From NCBI RefSeq assembly GCF_002139855.1, contig NZ_CP018789.1, positions 682,001 through 746,000 of the forward strand: 64,000 nucleotides of DNA, written 5' to 3'. A program made the position numbers and the translations under genes. The notes below the pieces were generated by a model, which was not told the origin of the DNA, did no database searches, and was given only the letters and a program-made list of their open reading frames with translations. Positions 9,194 through 19,497 of the stretch are shown here, piece by piece (position 1 is the stretch's first letter; every line of letters starts with the position of its first letter). This stretch comes from Campylobacter porcelli. GTDB taxonomy: Bacteria > Campylobacterota > Campylobacteria > Campylobacterales > Campylobacteraceae.

Positions 9194-10289
9194 TCTTAAC
9201 AAATCTATTTGTTTTATCAAATCTAAATGTTAATAGATTTTGCAAAATTCCAAAAAGACACATAAATGTGATAAAGCTACTTCCGCCATAGCTATAAAAT
9301 GGAAGTGGAATCCCTACAACAGGCGCAAAACCTATAGTCATAAAGATATTGATACTAACATATATAAATATCAAAAGCGCCACAGCGCTTACTGCGACTT
9401 TGATGAAATATTCATCTTTAAGCTTGTAATTTAAGCTCAAAAGATGGACAATCAAAAACCCATATAGCATAATAAGCCCAGCACCACCGATAAATCCATA
9501 TCTCTCAACCGTATAAGCAAATATGAAATCGCTTGTAGCAATTGGTAGGAATTTAAATTTAGTTTGAGTTGCTTCATCTACGCTTTTACCAGTTATTCCG
9601 CCATTTCCGATTGCGATAATGCTCTGTCTTACTTGATAACTTGGCTTTTCGCTTATGAAATCAGCTATTCTCTTTTTTTGATAATCGTGTAAATTTTCGT
9701 ATAATATTGGCGAACAAATCCCGATTAAAAGGGCTATGCTAATCCAAATTTTGCGATTTACTCCGATTATAAATAGCACTCCATATCCAGTGATTAATAG
9801 CATAAGTGCCGTGCCTAAATCTGGCTCTTTTAATATTAAAACAAATGGAAGCAGTATGTAAAAGCTAATTTTGATAAATTGCTTAAGATTATAGCCTTCA
9901 TCATCTGGTGGAGTTTTTTTGATGATATAAGCAAGCATTAAGACAAAAGCAGGTTTCATAATCTCGCTTGGCTGGATTGTAAAGTTGATAAATGGAATTT
10001 CAATCCACCTTTGTGCTCCAAGCTTGCTAACGCCGACCAATTCTACGCTTAGTAGCAAAATTATATTTATCCAATATACGCTAGGGATGAGCCACTCAAG
10101 TTTGCGAATTGGTAATAAAAAAAATAACAAAAACGCCCCAAAGCCAATTATCAAATATGCCACCATCTTAGCTGAGAGCATATCGCTAGCTTCGTTTATT
10201 AGGCTATATGAAAGAAATATGATTGGCAAAATAAGTGCTGGTTGAACATAGTCAAAATGTGTTAAGATTCTCTTATCTAATAGTATCAA
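9183..10289 (-). CDS. rodA: Rod shape-determining protein RodA (SEDS glycosyltransferase)
   Basis: SEDS-family peptidoglycan glycosyltransferase of the elongation machinery in the inner membrane. The 368-residue protein is almost entirely hydrophobic, with about ten predicted membrane helices. It carries the family signatures GNGGITGKS, the FIFAYTVERYGF stretch, and the C-terminal PLPFYSYGGSSF motif. The start is a TTG at 10289 with AGG eight bases before it. The alternative symbol mrdB is used in C. jejuni. It is transcribed divergently from the RluD-type gene with only 53 bases between the two starts, and it converges on and overlaps the SCO1-like gene. Confidence 0.95.
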   Translation of the reverse strand: MILLDKRILTHFDYVQPALILPIIFLSYSLINEASDMLSAKMVAYLIIGFGAFLLFFLLPIRKLEWLIPSVYWINIILLLSVELVGVSKLGAQRWIEIPFINFTIQPSEIMKPAFVLMLAYIIKKTPPDDEGYNLKQFIKISFYILLPFVLILKEPDLGTALMLLITGYGVLFIIGVNRKIWISIALLIGICSPILYENLHDYQKKRIADFISEKPSYQVRQSIIAIGNGGITGKSVDEATQTKFKFLPIATSDFIFAYTVERYGFIGGAGLIMLYGFLIVHLLSLNYKLKDEYFIKVAVSAVALLIFIYVSINIFMTIGFAPVVGIPLPFYSYGGSSFITFMCLFGILQNLLTFRFDKTNRFVKINF

Positions 10290-10314
10290 AATTCAAACCT
10301 AAGCAAAATTTGGC

Positions 10315-10320
10315 TAAAAT
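10315..10320 (+). promoter_or_regulatory. -10 box for the RluD-type gene
   Basis: TAAAAT preceded by TTTGGC. It would start RNA near 10327, leaving a short leader that contains the AGGG ribosome-binding site before the TTG at 10343. Confidence 0.4.
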
Positions 10321-10324
10321 TCTA
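10319..10324 (-). promoter_or_regulatory. -10 box for rodA
   Basis: TAGAAT on the minus strand, preceded by the same TTTGGC context. It overlaps the opposing -10 box by two bases and would start RNA about 20 bases before the rodA TTG. Confidence 0.4.
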
Positions 10325-10342
10325 GCCAAAAAAGGGTTAATA

Positions 10343-11317
10343 TTGACTGAATTTATATCTACAAATATCGCAAGGCTAGACCAAGAGCTGACATCTTATC
10401 TTAATATTTCACGAAATCAAGTGATAAATTTAATCAAAAGCGCAAATGTAAGCGTAAATGATAAGGTGGTAAAAAAAGCTGGATTTAATCTAAATTTAGG
10501 CGATAAAATCACGATAAATCAAGCTAAAATCACTCAAATTCAAAGCGAATTTAAAGCTGAGTTTGATATAGAAATCATATATGAAGATGATGATATTTTG
10601 GTAATTAATAAGCCAATTAATATCATAGTCCATCCAGCTCCAAGCGTCAAAGAAGCCACGCTTGTAGAGTGGCTAAAGCAAAATGGCTACACGCTTTCAA
10701 ATTTAGCCTCTCAAGAGCGTGCTGGAATAGTCCATAGGCTAGATAAAGGCACTAGCGGAGTGATGGTAGTGGCTAAAAATAATGAATCTCACGCAAATTT
10801 AAGCTCTCAATTAAGCAGTAGAGATATGGGTAGAATTTATTTAGCACTTTGTGATTTGCCTCTTAAGGAAAATTGTATTATAAATAGACCAATTGGTAGG
10901 CATATGCAAAATAGATTAAAAAATGCCGTAATAAGTGGTGCAAAACCTTCTAAATCAGCATTTGCTAATATTTTAACAAGCGAAAATAAGATGGTAAATT
11001 TGATTGCTGCGAAGCTATTTACTGGGCGAACTCATCAGATTAGGGTGCATTTAGCAAGTATAAATCGTCATATTTTAGGAGATGATTTATATGGTTTTAA
11101 GAGCAATAATGATAAAATAGGCAGAATTTTTTTACACGCATATATTTTGAGATTAATTCATCCTAGAAGTGGTCAAATTATGGAATTTAAAGCCCCTTTG
11201 CCTAATGAATTTTATGAGCGTATTGGTAAGGAATTTAATAAGGAGATAGTAGATGAGAGTATTGGTGTTTTGTATGATGTTTTTAGGGATATTTCTTGCT
11301 GGGTGTGTTACGAATAA
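10343..11317 (+). CDS. RluA/RluD-family 23S rRNA pseudouridine synthase
   Basis: Converts specific uridines of 23S rRNA to pseudouridine. The start chosen is the TTG at 10343, with AGGG six bases upstream; the frame is open further left, but that extension runs into rodA and would not be family-like. The 324-residue product has an N-terminal S4 RNA-binding domain (about 8-65), the catalytic motif HRLDKGTSG with D134, and the THQIRVHL motif. C. jejuni has an RluD-type gene at the equivalent place before flpA, but the target uridines cannot be assigned. The last 65 bases overlap the start of flpA. Confidence 0.92.
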   Translation: MTEFISTNIARLDQELTSYLNISRNQVINLIKSANVSVNDKVVKKAGFNLNLGDKITINQAKITQIQSEFKAEFDIEIIYEDDDILVINKPINIIVHPAPSVKEATLVEWLKQNGYTLSNLASQERAGIVHRLDKGTSGVMVVAKNNESHANLSSQLSSRDMGRIYLALCDLPLKENCIINRPIGRHMQNRLKNAVISGAKPSKSAFANILTSENKMVNLIAAKLFTGRTHQIRVHLASINRHILGDDLYGFKSNNDKIGRIFLHAYILRLIHPRSGQIMEFKAPLPNEFYERIGKEFNKEIVDESIGVLYDVFRDISCWVCYE

Positions 11318-12464
11318 AACAACGCAGATAGATCCGAATTTGCCTATAGTAAATGAGCTAAAAACTATTAGCGATATGACTGAGATTGCTTTTGAGTGGC
11401 CATTGATGGCAGATGCAAATATCAGTGGATACTATCTATATCGCTCAAATCCAAATGATAATCATCAATTAAATGTAATAGCTAAGCTTGATGATAAATT
11501 CACCACCCACTATGTAGATAGTGCGTTAGCTCCATCAACTGAGTATCTATATGAGCTTAGGACATATAATGAGCTAGGCAATATCTCAGCACAAGGACAA
11601 AGAATCAGTGCTACAACTCAGCCTCTTATAGAGTCAGTTACATTTATTCAAGCTCTTTATGGTTTGCCAAATAAGATAAAAGTTTTATGGCGCCCCCATC
11701 CAGACCTTAGGGTGGCTTCATATATATTAGAAAAAAGCTCACTATCTAGCGATAGTTGGCACGAAGTAGCTCGTATAAATGGCAGGTTAAATGTCGAATA
11801 TATAGATAATAGCGTTGAGCCAGGGCAGAATTATAGATATAGAATTTCAGTCAAAACCTATAGCGGTATCATATCAGCTCCTAGTAAGGTAGTAGATGCA
11901 CAGACAAAGGCGTTACCAAATATGGTTATGAATTTAAGTGCTAGTGTGAATTTACCTAAAAAAATTATTTTGACTTGGGATCCAAATTCAAATGATGATT
12001 TTAATCACTATGCTATTTACCGCGCTACAAATGATATATTTCCTATGACAAAGATCGCTACCACTTTAGATACGGCATATGAGGATTTGATTAATGATAA
12101 TGGGGTGAATTATTATTATAAGGTTACAGCTGTAGATAGTGATGGCTTAGAAAGCCCACGCCAAAATAACGCAGTAGTCGGCTCAACTCTTCCAGCCCCT
12201 AAAGAGCCGCTATTTAGCTCAGCTGGATTTAATGGCTCATCTGTGGAGCTTAGCTGGAATCAAGGTAGTGATTTAAGAGCTGTAAAATACAAAATTACAA
12301 AATCAAGCAGTGAAGGCGAGAATATAATTTATGATATAAATTCTCAAACTTATAGCGATTTTGAAGTTAGAAGAGGCGTAGAATATACATATAAAATTCA
12401 AGCCATAGATGAGTTTGGCTTAGAGTCTAAATATAGTCAAAAAGCAGTGGTGATAACTAAATAA
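11253..12464 (+). CDS. flpA: Fibronectin type III-repeat lipoprotein FlpA (adhesin)
   Basis: Surface lipoprotein that in C. jejuni binds host fibronectin and promotes epithelial attachment. The signal peptide ends in a lipobox (LAGC, C18). The rest is a chain of fibronectin type III-like repeats of about 90 residues; I count up to four, roughly 35-120, 125-215, 220-310 and 315-400, the first being the weakest. The second contains WRPHPDLRV (residues 146-154), one residue different from the C. jejuni fibronectin-binding peptide as I recall it. The ATG has a strong AAGGAG site and lies inside the 3' end of the upstream pseudouridine synthase gene. It is immediately followed by trmB and the ftsEX genes. 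Confidence 0.94.
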   Translation: MRVLVFCMMFLGIFLAGCVTNKTTQIDPNLPIVNELKTISDMTEIAFEWPLMADANISGYYLYRSNPNDNHQLNVIAKLDDKFTTHYVDSALAPSTEYLYELRTYNELGNISAQGQRISATTQPLIESVTFIQALYGLPNKIKVLWRPHPDLRVASYILEKSSLSSDSWHEVARINGRLNVEYIDNSVEPGQNYRYRISVKTYSGIISAPSKVVDAQTKALPNMVMNLSASVNLPKKIILTWDPNSNDDFNHYAIYRATNDIFPMTKIATTLDTAYEDLINDNGVNYYYKVTAVDSDGLESPRQNNAVVGSTLPAPKEPLFSSAGFNGSSVELSWNQGSDLRAVKYKITKSSSEGENIIYDINSQTYSDFEVRRGVEYTYKIQAIDEFGLESKYSQKAVVITK

Positions 12465-13639
12465 TGCCAAATTTTTTAGCTAAGAATTTAAAAGATATTA
12501 AACTTCCAGTATCATTGGATGGGGTGGAGTTTATCTGGGAGGCTATAAATGGCGATGAGAAGTTAGTATATACTAAAGCTTTAGATTGTGAATTTTGCCT
12601 TGTGGTAAAAAATAGCGGCGACAAATATGTAATTAAGTGCGATAAACTCTCAAGACCAGCCAATCTTAAGGCTATACAAAAGGCATTAATAGCATATAAA
12701 GATCTATTTGCTACTGATGTTATTAGTCAGGCTATAGCATTAAAAGAGTCTAAAAATAGCAGTTATAATCAGTATATAATAAGCAGCGATGAGCTTTTAA
12801 GCAGATTAGATGGTTGTGAGTATAAGAGTATTTTTGTAGAGATTGGATTTGGTAGTGGTAGGCATCTACTATATCAAGCTAAAGAGAACCCAAATACGCT
12901 AATAATCGGTATAGAGGTGTATAAACCAGCTTGTATGCAAGTAGAAAATTTAGCTAGAATTAATGGGTTAAATAATATTTTATTGCTAAATTTAGATGCT
13001 AGACTTGTGATGAGCTTATTAAAGTCAAATAGCATTGATAGGCTATTTTTACACTTTCCAGTGCCATGGACAAAGAGTAAGATGAGACGAGTAGTAAGCG
13101 AACAATTTGCTATGGAGACTAAGCGTATATTAAAAGATGGTGGCAAATTTGAGCTAAGAAGTGATGACAGAGAGTATAGCGATTATACCATTAGTTGCTT
13201 TATGGATTTACAAATTTCAAATATACAGATATATAAAAATAGATTTTTAGAAATATCAAGCAAATATGAAGATAGATGGATAAGGCAAAATAAGGATATT
13301 TATGATGTGATCTACTTATTTTATGGTAGTAGTGATGAGCTAAATTTAGAGTGTGAATTTGAGTTTGATAGGCCAAATTTGGAGCAGATAAAATCAAATT
13401 TTACCAATAAAACTATCAAAAATAGCGATCATTTTATACATTTAGAGCGAATTTATACGCTTTGTGATGGATCTATTTTATTAAGGGTGGCATTTGGCTC
13501 ATTTTATAGACCCGAGCATAGATATTTAATAATAACAAAAGATAGTATCTCATATCTATTTAAAAAGCCATTACTAACCATAGAAAATATCAAAGCTCAT
13601 AAGAATTTAGAGGATATGCTAAGATGCGTCACATTGTAG
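12464..13639 (+). CDS. trmB: tRNA (guanine-N7-)-methyltransferase, extended form
   Basis: SAM-dependent enzyme making m7G46 in the variable loop of tRNAs. The methyltransferase core occupies roughly residues 120-275: the SAM motif EIGFGSGRH, the acidic IGIEVY strand end, and FPVPWTKSKMRR, which corresponds to the family's PDPW region. At 391 residues it is far longer than typical TrmB (about 210-240). An N-terminal part of about 120 residues and a C-terminal part of about 100 residues are of unknown role. C. jejuni has a similarly long enzyme at this position, as I recall. The start shares one base with the flpA stop and the end overlaps ftsE by 16 bases. Confidence 0.92.
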   Translation: MPNFLAKNLKDIKLPVSLDGVEFIWEAINGDEKLVYTKALDCEFCLVVKNSGDKYVIKCDKLSRPANLKAIQKALIAYKDLFATDVISQAIALKESKNSSYNQYIISSDELLSRLDGCEYKSIFVEIGFGSGRHLLYQAKENPNTLIIGIEVYKPACMQVENLARINGLNNILLLNLDARLVMSLLKSNSIDRLFLHFPVPWTKSKMRRVVSEQFAMETKRILKDGGKFELRSDDREYSDYTISCFMDLQISNIQIYKNRFLEISSKYEDRWIRQNKDIYDVIYLFYGSSDELNLECEFEFDRPNLEQIKSNFTNKTIKNSDHFIHLERIYTLCDGSILLRVAFGSFYRPEHRYLIITKDSISYLFKKPLLTIENIKAHKNLEDMLRCVTL

Positions 13640-14295
13640 AAGCTAGAGATTTGGTTTTAGAGTATGATAAAAGCTTTAAGGTTATAAATGGTGCTAGTTT
13701 TAATATAAATGTAAATGATTTTGTGTTTATAACTGGTAAAAGTGGTAGTGGCAAATCCACCTTAATTCGCTCAATGTATGGGGATATGAGTATTAGCGGG
13801 GGTAGCTTAAATGTCTGTTTGAGTGAGCTAAAGGGTATTAGTAGATCTGCTTTAGCACTTCTTCGCCAAAGGGTTGGGATAATATTTCAAGATTTTAGAC
13901 TTATAAATGAGTGGAATGTAGAGCGAAATGTGATGCTACCGCTAATAATCAAAGGCTACAATCAAAGCGTGTGTAAAAAACAGGCTGCAAAGCTATTAAA
14001 TCATGTAAATTTACTTCATAAAGCTGATAAATTTCCACTTGAGCTAAGCGGTGGAGAACAGCAAAGAGTAGCGATGGCAAGAGCCTTAGCACACAATCCT
14101 CAACTTCTTTTATGCGATGAGCCTACTGGGAGCTTGGATGAGTATTCAAGCGATGTTATCTGGTCGCTCCTTCGCTCAGCAAAAGAGGGGCTTGGGACTT
14201 GCGTGGTGGTTGTTACACATAAGATCCCTTCAGGCTTAAGAATGCACTATCGCCATTTTGAGCTATCTAATGGAGAGATAAATGAGATCATTTAA
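13624..14295 (+). CDS. ftsE: Cell division ATP-binding protein FtsE
   Basis: ATPase of the FtsEX complex, an ABC-type machine at the division site that regulates peptidoglycan hydrolysis rather than transporting a substrate. The 223-residue protein has Walker A GKSGSGKST (38-46), the Q-loop at IIFQDF, the signature LSGGEQQR (from 141) and Walker B LLLCDEPTG (from 161). It overlaps trmB by 16 bases and ftsX by 14, so the three are translationally linked. An EnvC-like protein and, further downstream, an amidase complete the pathway. Confidence 0.96.
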   Translation: MRHIVEARDLVLEYDKSFKVINGASFNINVNDFVFITGKSGSGKSTLIRSMYGDMSISGGSLNVCLSELKGISRSALALLRQRVGIIFQDFRLINEWNVERNVMLPLIIKGYNQSVCKKQAAKLLNHVNLLHKADKFPLELSGGEQQRVAMARALAHNPQLLLCDEPTGSLDEYSSDVIWSLLRSAKEGLGTCVVVVTHKIPSGLRMHYRHFELSNGEINEII

Positions 14296-15091
14296 GAGTC
14301 ATATCAGCGTTATTTTCCCACTTCTTATCTTGCTTTTTGCTATTGAATTTAGCTTAATGCTTGGTAAATTTGTGAGTGATTATGAGCTAAAAATGGCAAA
14401 TGATTATAATATAGTAGTTGTATCAGAAGTGGAGTTAAATGATAATATGCTAATTCCGGTTATACCGACATTTGCTTCACTTTCTACGCTTGATGCGAAT
14501 TTGGTTTTAAATCATCTTAAAAATGATATATCAGCTAAAAATATATCCGTATTAAAGAGCGTTTTACCAAGATTTTACTCCCTTAAATTGACTAAATTTC
14601 CATCTAAGGAAACTATGATGGATATAAAGACAAATTTAGTTAAAATCCAAGGCATAAAGCGAGTAGAGACATTTTCTAAAACGCACGATCAAGTCTATAA
14701 TATGCTAATTTTATCTAAAAGCCTAGCTGGGTATTTTGCTATTTTGGTTGGGCTTTTGGGGCTTGTTTTGGTATTTAAGCAGATGAGAATTTGGCTTTAT
14801 GAGCATCGTAGGAGAGTTGAGATTATGACGCTTTTTGGTGCGCCATATTGGCTAAAATCAGCTATGCTTTACAAACTTGCAATTGTAGATAGCATTATAG
14901 CCACTACTCTTGTTGTGATCTTTTATGCTATTTTTCCAGCACTTCCAAGCTTTAAAAGTGCGATTTTTGCCATTGGATTTGACCAGCCAAATTTAGATTT
15001 GCTAAGTGATGCGGCAATTTTATTTGGTGCATCAGTTGTGGTTTCTATTGTTGCAGTTAGCTTGGTTATGATGTTTTCAAGGCGTAGATAA
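14282..15091 (+). CDS. ftsX: Cell division protein FtsX
   Basis: Membrane partner of FtsE. The 269-residue protein has an N-terminal helix (about 8-27), a periplasmic domain of roughly 120 residues that in other bacteria contacts the hydrolase activator, and three C-terminal helices (about 155-175, 200-225, 240-262). This is the normal FtsX topology. It overlaps ftsE by 14 bases and shares one base (TAATG) with the next gene, which encodes its probable periplasmic partner. Confidence 0.94.
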   Translation: MRSFKSHISVIFPLLILLFAIEFSLMLGKFVSDYELKMANDYNIVVVSEVELNDNMLIPVIPTFASLSTLDANLVLNHLKNDISAKNISVLKSVLPRFYSLKLTKFPSKETMMDIKTNLVKIQGIKRVETFSKTHDQVYNMLILSKSLAGYFAILVGLLGLVLVFKQMRIWLYEHRRRVEIMTLFGAPYWLKSAMLYKLAIVDSIIATTLVVIFYAIFPALPSFKSAIFAIGFDQPNLDLLSDAAILFGASVVVSIVAVSLVMMFSRRR

Positions 15092-16287
15092 TGCGATTTT
15101 TACTACTTATTGCTCTATTTTTTAATGCTATTTTTGCCTCAAATGTCTCACAAAAGATTAAAGATCAAAAAGATAGCATAAGCTCAGCTAAAAAATTAGA
15201 AAATCAGATAAATAAAAAACTAGAAGAGTTAGCTATCGATATTATCGCTGGTAATAAGGCTGTAGAGAATACCGCTAAGCAAATTAGTGAGCTATCGCAG
15301 CAAGTTAAAGCCTTAGAAGATAGTGCTCATAGTGCAAATATCGAGCTTGATAAGCTTACAAGCCAAAATGGGGAGCTTATTAAGAGTCAAAAAGATATGG
15401 AGCTTAGGATGGTAAAGATTATTAGCGAGGATTTTGCTTATGATCTTGTCGTGCCAAATGATTATTCAGAGAGCCAAGATAGCATTATCGCTACTGAAAT
15501 TTTGCTAAATTTAAATAGCGTGATGAGTAGTGAGTTTAAAAAATTAGCTCAAGATTACGAAGAGACAACTAATCTTATAAAATCACAATCAAAAAAGATA
15601 GAATCTATAAAATTTGACCTTAGAGAATTTCGCCAAAAACAAGCTTCGCTCAAATCCTTGCAAAATAAGCAAAAAAGAGAGTTAGAGATTTTAAATCAAG
15701 ATAAAAATATCTACTCTAAGAAGTTAAATGATATTAAAAAGCAACAAGATGAGATGAGAAAGACGCTTGAGAATTTACAAATTTTAGCCGCAAAACCAAA
15801 AGAGGAGCCTAAAAAACAAGCCAAAGAGCAAACTACAGCTAAAAGCGATGATGTCAGAATGATAGGCTCAAGCTATCAAGCTGGAAATGTAAAGAGATAT
15901 AATGGGGCTAAAACTATTGCGCCTTTGGATAAATTTAGCGTTAAACAGAAATTTGGCGATTATATAGATCCAGTTTATAATATTAAAATTTTTAATGAAT
16001 CTGTTGTATTACGCTCAGCTACTACTGATGCTAGGGTTAAAAATGTATTAGCTGGGACTATAGTTTTTGCTAAGCAAACACCTGTGCTTGATAAGGTTGT
16101 AATAGTAGAAAATGGTAATGGAATTCATACTATTTACGCACATCTTGATAAGATCGCTCCTACGATTAAGGTAGGTCAAAAGGTCAAAAAAGGCTATGTA
16201 ATTGGACGAGTTAAGCAAGATTTGACATTTGAAGTAACACAGAAAAATTATCACATAAATCCGCTAGAGCTGATCGCTATGAATTGA
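15091..16287 (+). CDS. EnvC-like murein hydrolase activator with degenerate LytM domain
   Basis: Probable periplasmic partner of FtsEX that activates cell-wall amidases. It has a signal peptide (about 1-17), a long coiled coil (about 18-240) and a C-terminal LytM/M23 domain (about 277-390). The domain keeps TIYAHLD (H351), but the other zinc ligands expected in active M23 peptidases are absent: the first His/Asp pair is replaced in the stretch around IFNESV, and the HxH motif reads LTFEV (378-382). E. coli EnvC is likewise a catalytically dead LytM protein controlled by FtsEX. It directly follows ftsX, and an amidase gene lies in the same array. C. jejuni annotation calls the equivalent gene an M23/M37 peptidase. 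Confidence 0.88.
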   Translation: MRFLLLIALFFNAIFASNVSQKIKDQKDSISSAKKLENQINKKLEELAIDIIAGNKAVENTAKQISELSQQVKALEDSAHSANIELDKLTSQNGELIKSQKDMELRMVKIISEDFAYDLVVPNDYSESQDSIIATEILLNLNSVMSSEFKKLAQDYEETTNLIKSQSKKIESIKFDLREFRQKQASLKSLQNKQKRELEILNQDKNIYSKKLNDIKKQQDEMRKTLENLQILAAKPKEEPKKQAKEQTTAKSDDVRMIGSSYQAGNVKRYNGAKTIAPLDKFSVKQKFGDYIDPVYNIKIFNESVVLRSATTDARVKNVLAGTIVFAKQTPVLDKVVIVENGNGIHTIYAHLDKIAPTIKVGQKVKKGYVIGRVKQDLTFEVTQKNYHINPLELIAMN

Positions 16288-16336
16288 TGGATTTAAATTT
16301 GATTATTAATTAATGCGTTTTTTAATTTGTTTTAGA

Positions 16337-17085
<749 letters not shown>

Positions 17086-17097
17086 GAAAGGAAGATA

Positions 17098-17316
17098 ATG
17101 AGAATAGAAGAGATAGCGGCTAAGGCTTTAGAAGCTGTGGGCGATGATAGATATAAATTAGCACTTTTAGTGGCTAAAAGAGCTGAAGCTTTAGCAAATG
17201 GGGCGCAAATTTTAGTAGATATAAACACACAAAAGATGAAATATACTGATATTGCGCTTTTAGAGATAGCTTATGGTAAAATTGCTTTAGAGGGAATAGT
17301 TGAATCAAATAGATAG
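17098..17316 (+). CDS. rpoZ: DNA-directed RNA polymerase subunit omega
   Basis: Small assembly subunit of RNA polymerase. The 72-residue protein has the RpoZ pattern of an N-terminal [10 protein letters not shown] segment and [16 protein letters not shown], the conserved core helix. It lies 12 bases after pyrH and overlaps spoT by 17 bases. The coupling of rpoZ to spoT is shared with many bacteria and makes sense because omega takes part in ppGpp binding in E. coli. Confidence 0.94.
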   Translation: MRIEEIAAKALEAVGDDRYKLALLVAKRAEALANGAQILVDINTQKMKYTDIALLEIAYGKIALEGIVESNR

Positions 17317-19489
17317 CGAGCAGCTCTTAGAGCAGCTTATTGATGATGTTGTCTGTGCTAAAAGCATAGAATCGGCAAAAGATGTTTTATACTCTGTGGC
17401 TAAGCCAACTGGAATGCTTTTAAAGGCTGTTGATTACTGCGTTAGATTGCATGATGGGCAGTTTAGAAAAAGTGGTGAGCCATACTCCATTCATCCTATT
17501 TTGGTATGTTCATTTGTAGCACATATGGGTGGCGATGAGAGTATGCTTATTGCCGCTTTACTCCATGATGTGGTAGAGGATACTGAATGCACTGAAGAGG
17601 AGTTGCAATTTGAGTTTGGTGAAGAGGTTGCGGTGCTTGTGCGTGGTCTTACGAAGATTGTGGCAATTAGAGAAAATGAGCTTATTAGCTCCAGTTCTAA
17701 TGAGAAGTTAGCAGCTTCAGCTTTGACATTTAGAAAGATGCTTTTAGTATCTATAGAAGATGTGAGAGTTTTGATTATCAAGCTTTGTGATAGATTACAT
17801 AATATGCTAACCTTAGATGTCTTAAGACCAGAAAAGCAAAAGAGAATTTCAGAAGAGACCCTAGTGGTTTATGCTCCAATTGCCCATAGGCTTGGTATCT
17901 CATCTATTAAAAATATCTTAGAGGATTTAAGCTTTAAGTATGTTATGCCTAAAGAGTATGCTGGGATTGAGTCATATATCAATGAGCATAAGCAGCAGTT
18001 ACAACTAAAGATAAATTCATTTAGCCAAAAGGTGAGCGAAAAGCTTTTGGCAAATGGCTTTTCTGAAGATAGCTTTATGATGCAAAAACGCATTAAGCAC
18101 TACTACTCAATATATTTAAAAATGCAAAGAAAGGGTATAAGCTTAGAAGAGGTTTTGGATCTTTTAGCCGTTAGAATTTTAGTCCATAATCCAAAGGATT
18201 GCTACTTAGCACTTGGGATTATACATATGAATTTTAACCCATTAATATCGAGATTTAAAGATTATATAGCCTTGCCAAAGCAAAATGGATATCAAACTAT
18301 CCACACAACAATCTTTGATGATAAAACTATTATCGAAGCTCAAATTCGCTCATTTGATATGCATAAGACAGCAGAGTATGGCGTAGCAGCTCACTGGAAG
18401 TATAAAAGTGGTGGCTTGGTCTCTCCTAAGCTAGATTGGCTAAGTGATATTAAAGCTCAAGAGAGCGATGATAAAAGCATTGAAGAACTATATGAGTATG
18501 CCAAAGATAGCTTGTATGTAGAAGATATTGCAGTATATTCACCAAAAGGTGGGATATTTACACTTCCTAGGGGTGCTACGGCTTTGGATTATGCCTATGA
18601 AATTCACTCTGAAGTTGGTCTTCATGCTAAAGAGGCTTATATAAATAGGATAAAAGTCCCTTTATTAACCGAGCTAAAAAATGGAGATATAGTTCGCATT
18701 ATTACAGGCGATGAGGCTAAATATCGTTGTAGCTGGCTTGATAGCGTTAAAACTGGTAAGGCTAGAGCTACTATTAGAAGCTTTTGTCGTCAAAAATTAA
18801 GGGATATAAACTATCAAGTATCTATTGATATATTATCTGCTATATTTAATGTTAGCAATGATAGAATTTTAGATTGGTTAGAAAAAGAAGGATTAAGTAA
18901 GAAGATTTCTAAGATTGCTACAGATTCTGTATATCTAAAAGAGGTTGTTCAAATTCTAGATACGCACTCTAAAAAAGATAAGCTATTTTCACTTAAATTT
19001 GGCGATAAACACGAGATTAAAAAGCAGAAATTTGACAATATAGTGGTATATTCAAATTTCGCTATTAAGAGTGTGGATTTTGATTATTGTTGTAATCCAA
19101 AACGGGGCGATGATATTATAGGATTTAGAAATGGTAGTAATGTTACAGTTCATCATAAGCTATGTGAAAGAGCTGCTAAGTTGATGAGCGATAAAGAGGA
19201 GATGATCTTTGTCAAATGGACAAGAAATGCTCCACATAGATATAAGGTTATTTTAAGCATTGAAAATAAAAGGGGAAGTTTGGCTGAATTTTTAACCTAT
19301 TTGGCTAAGCTAAATGTCGATTTGGTTACTATTACGCTTAGTGAAAGTGATGATTTGATAGCGGCTGATTATTTTGATGTGGTAATAGAGCTTAGTGATA
19401 ATTTAGATAGTTCAGTGATTAAAGATAAGCTAAAAGATCGCTATAAGATAGCTGAATTTAGCTCACTAAGTGATGCATATAAAAATTAA
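17300..19489 (+). CDS. spoT: Bifunctional (p)ppGpp synthetase/hydrolase (RSH)
   Basis: Makes and degrades the stringent-response alarmone. The 729-residue protein has the full long-RSH layout. An N-terminal HD hydrolase is marked by [10 protein letters not shown] and LLHDVVEDT. The synthetase domain has [24 protein letters not shown] domain ([19 protein letters not shown]) and a C-terminal ACT domain follow. Both catalytic sites look intact, so it is likely bifunctional. The start is a TTG with GAGGGA upstream, inside the rpoZ 3' end. Campylobacter is known to carry a single long RSH enzyme. Confidence 0.96.
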   Translation: MNQIDSEQLLEQLIDDVVCAKSIESAKDVLYSVAKPTGMLLKAVDYCVRLHDGQFRKSGEPYSIHPILVCSFVAHMGGDESMLIAALLHDVVEDTECTEEELQFEFGEEVAVLVRGLTKIVAIRENELISSSSNEKLAASALTFRKMLLVSIEDVRVLIIKLCDRLHNMLTLDVLRPEKQKRISEETLVVYAPIAHRLGISSIKNILEDLSFKYVMPKEYAGIESYINEHKQQLQLKINSFSQKVSEKLLANGFSEDSFMMQKRIKHYYSIYLKMQRKGISLEEVLDLLAVRILVHNPKDCYLALGIIHMNFNPLISRFKDYIALPKQNGYQTIHTTIFDDKTIIEAQIRSFDMHKTAEYGVAAHWKYKSGGLVSPKLDWLSDIKAQESDDKSIEELYEYAKDSLYVEDIAVYSPKGGIFTLPRGATALDYAYEIHSEVGLHAKEAYINRIKVPLLTELKNGDIVRIITGDEAKYRCSWLDSVKTGKARATIRSFCRQKLRDINYQVSIDILSAIFNVSNDRILDWLEKEGLSKKISKIATDSVYLKEVVQILDTHSKKDKLFSLKFGDKHEIKKQKFDNIVVYSNFAIKSVDFDYCCNPKRGDDIIGFRNGSNVTVHHKLCERAAKLMSDKEEMIFVKWTRNAPHRYKVILSIENKRGSLAEFLTYLAKLNVDLVTITLSESDDLIAADYFDVVIELSDNLDSSVIKDKLKDRYKIAEFSSLSDAYKN

Positions 19490-19497
19490 GGAAGATT

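Larger units (their letters stand above)
10309..10330. repeat. 8-base inverted repeat between rodA and the RluD-type gene
   Basis: TTTGGCTA, six bases, TAGCCAAA: a perfect dyad in the middle of the divergent gap. It encloses two opposing -10-like hexamers and could be a regulator site or simply reflect two similar promoters facing apart. Confidence 0.6.

Noticed and set aside
10235-10342. N-terminal extension of the RluD-type enzyme frame into the rodA start region.
   Set aside because: The extension has no family similarity, crosses the divergent promoter region and overlaps rodA; the TTG at 10343 has a proper ribosome-binding site and gives a normal S4 domain start.
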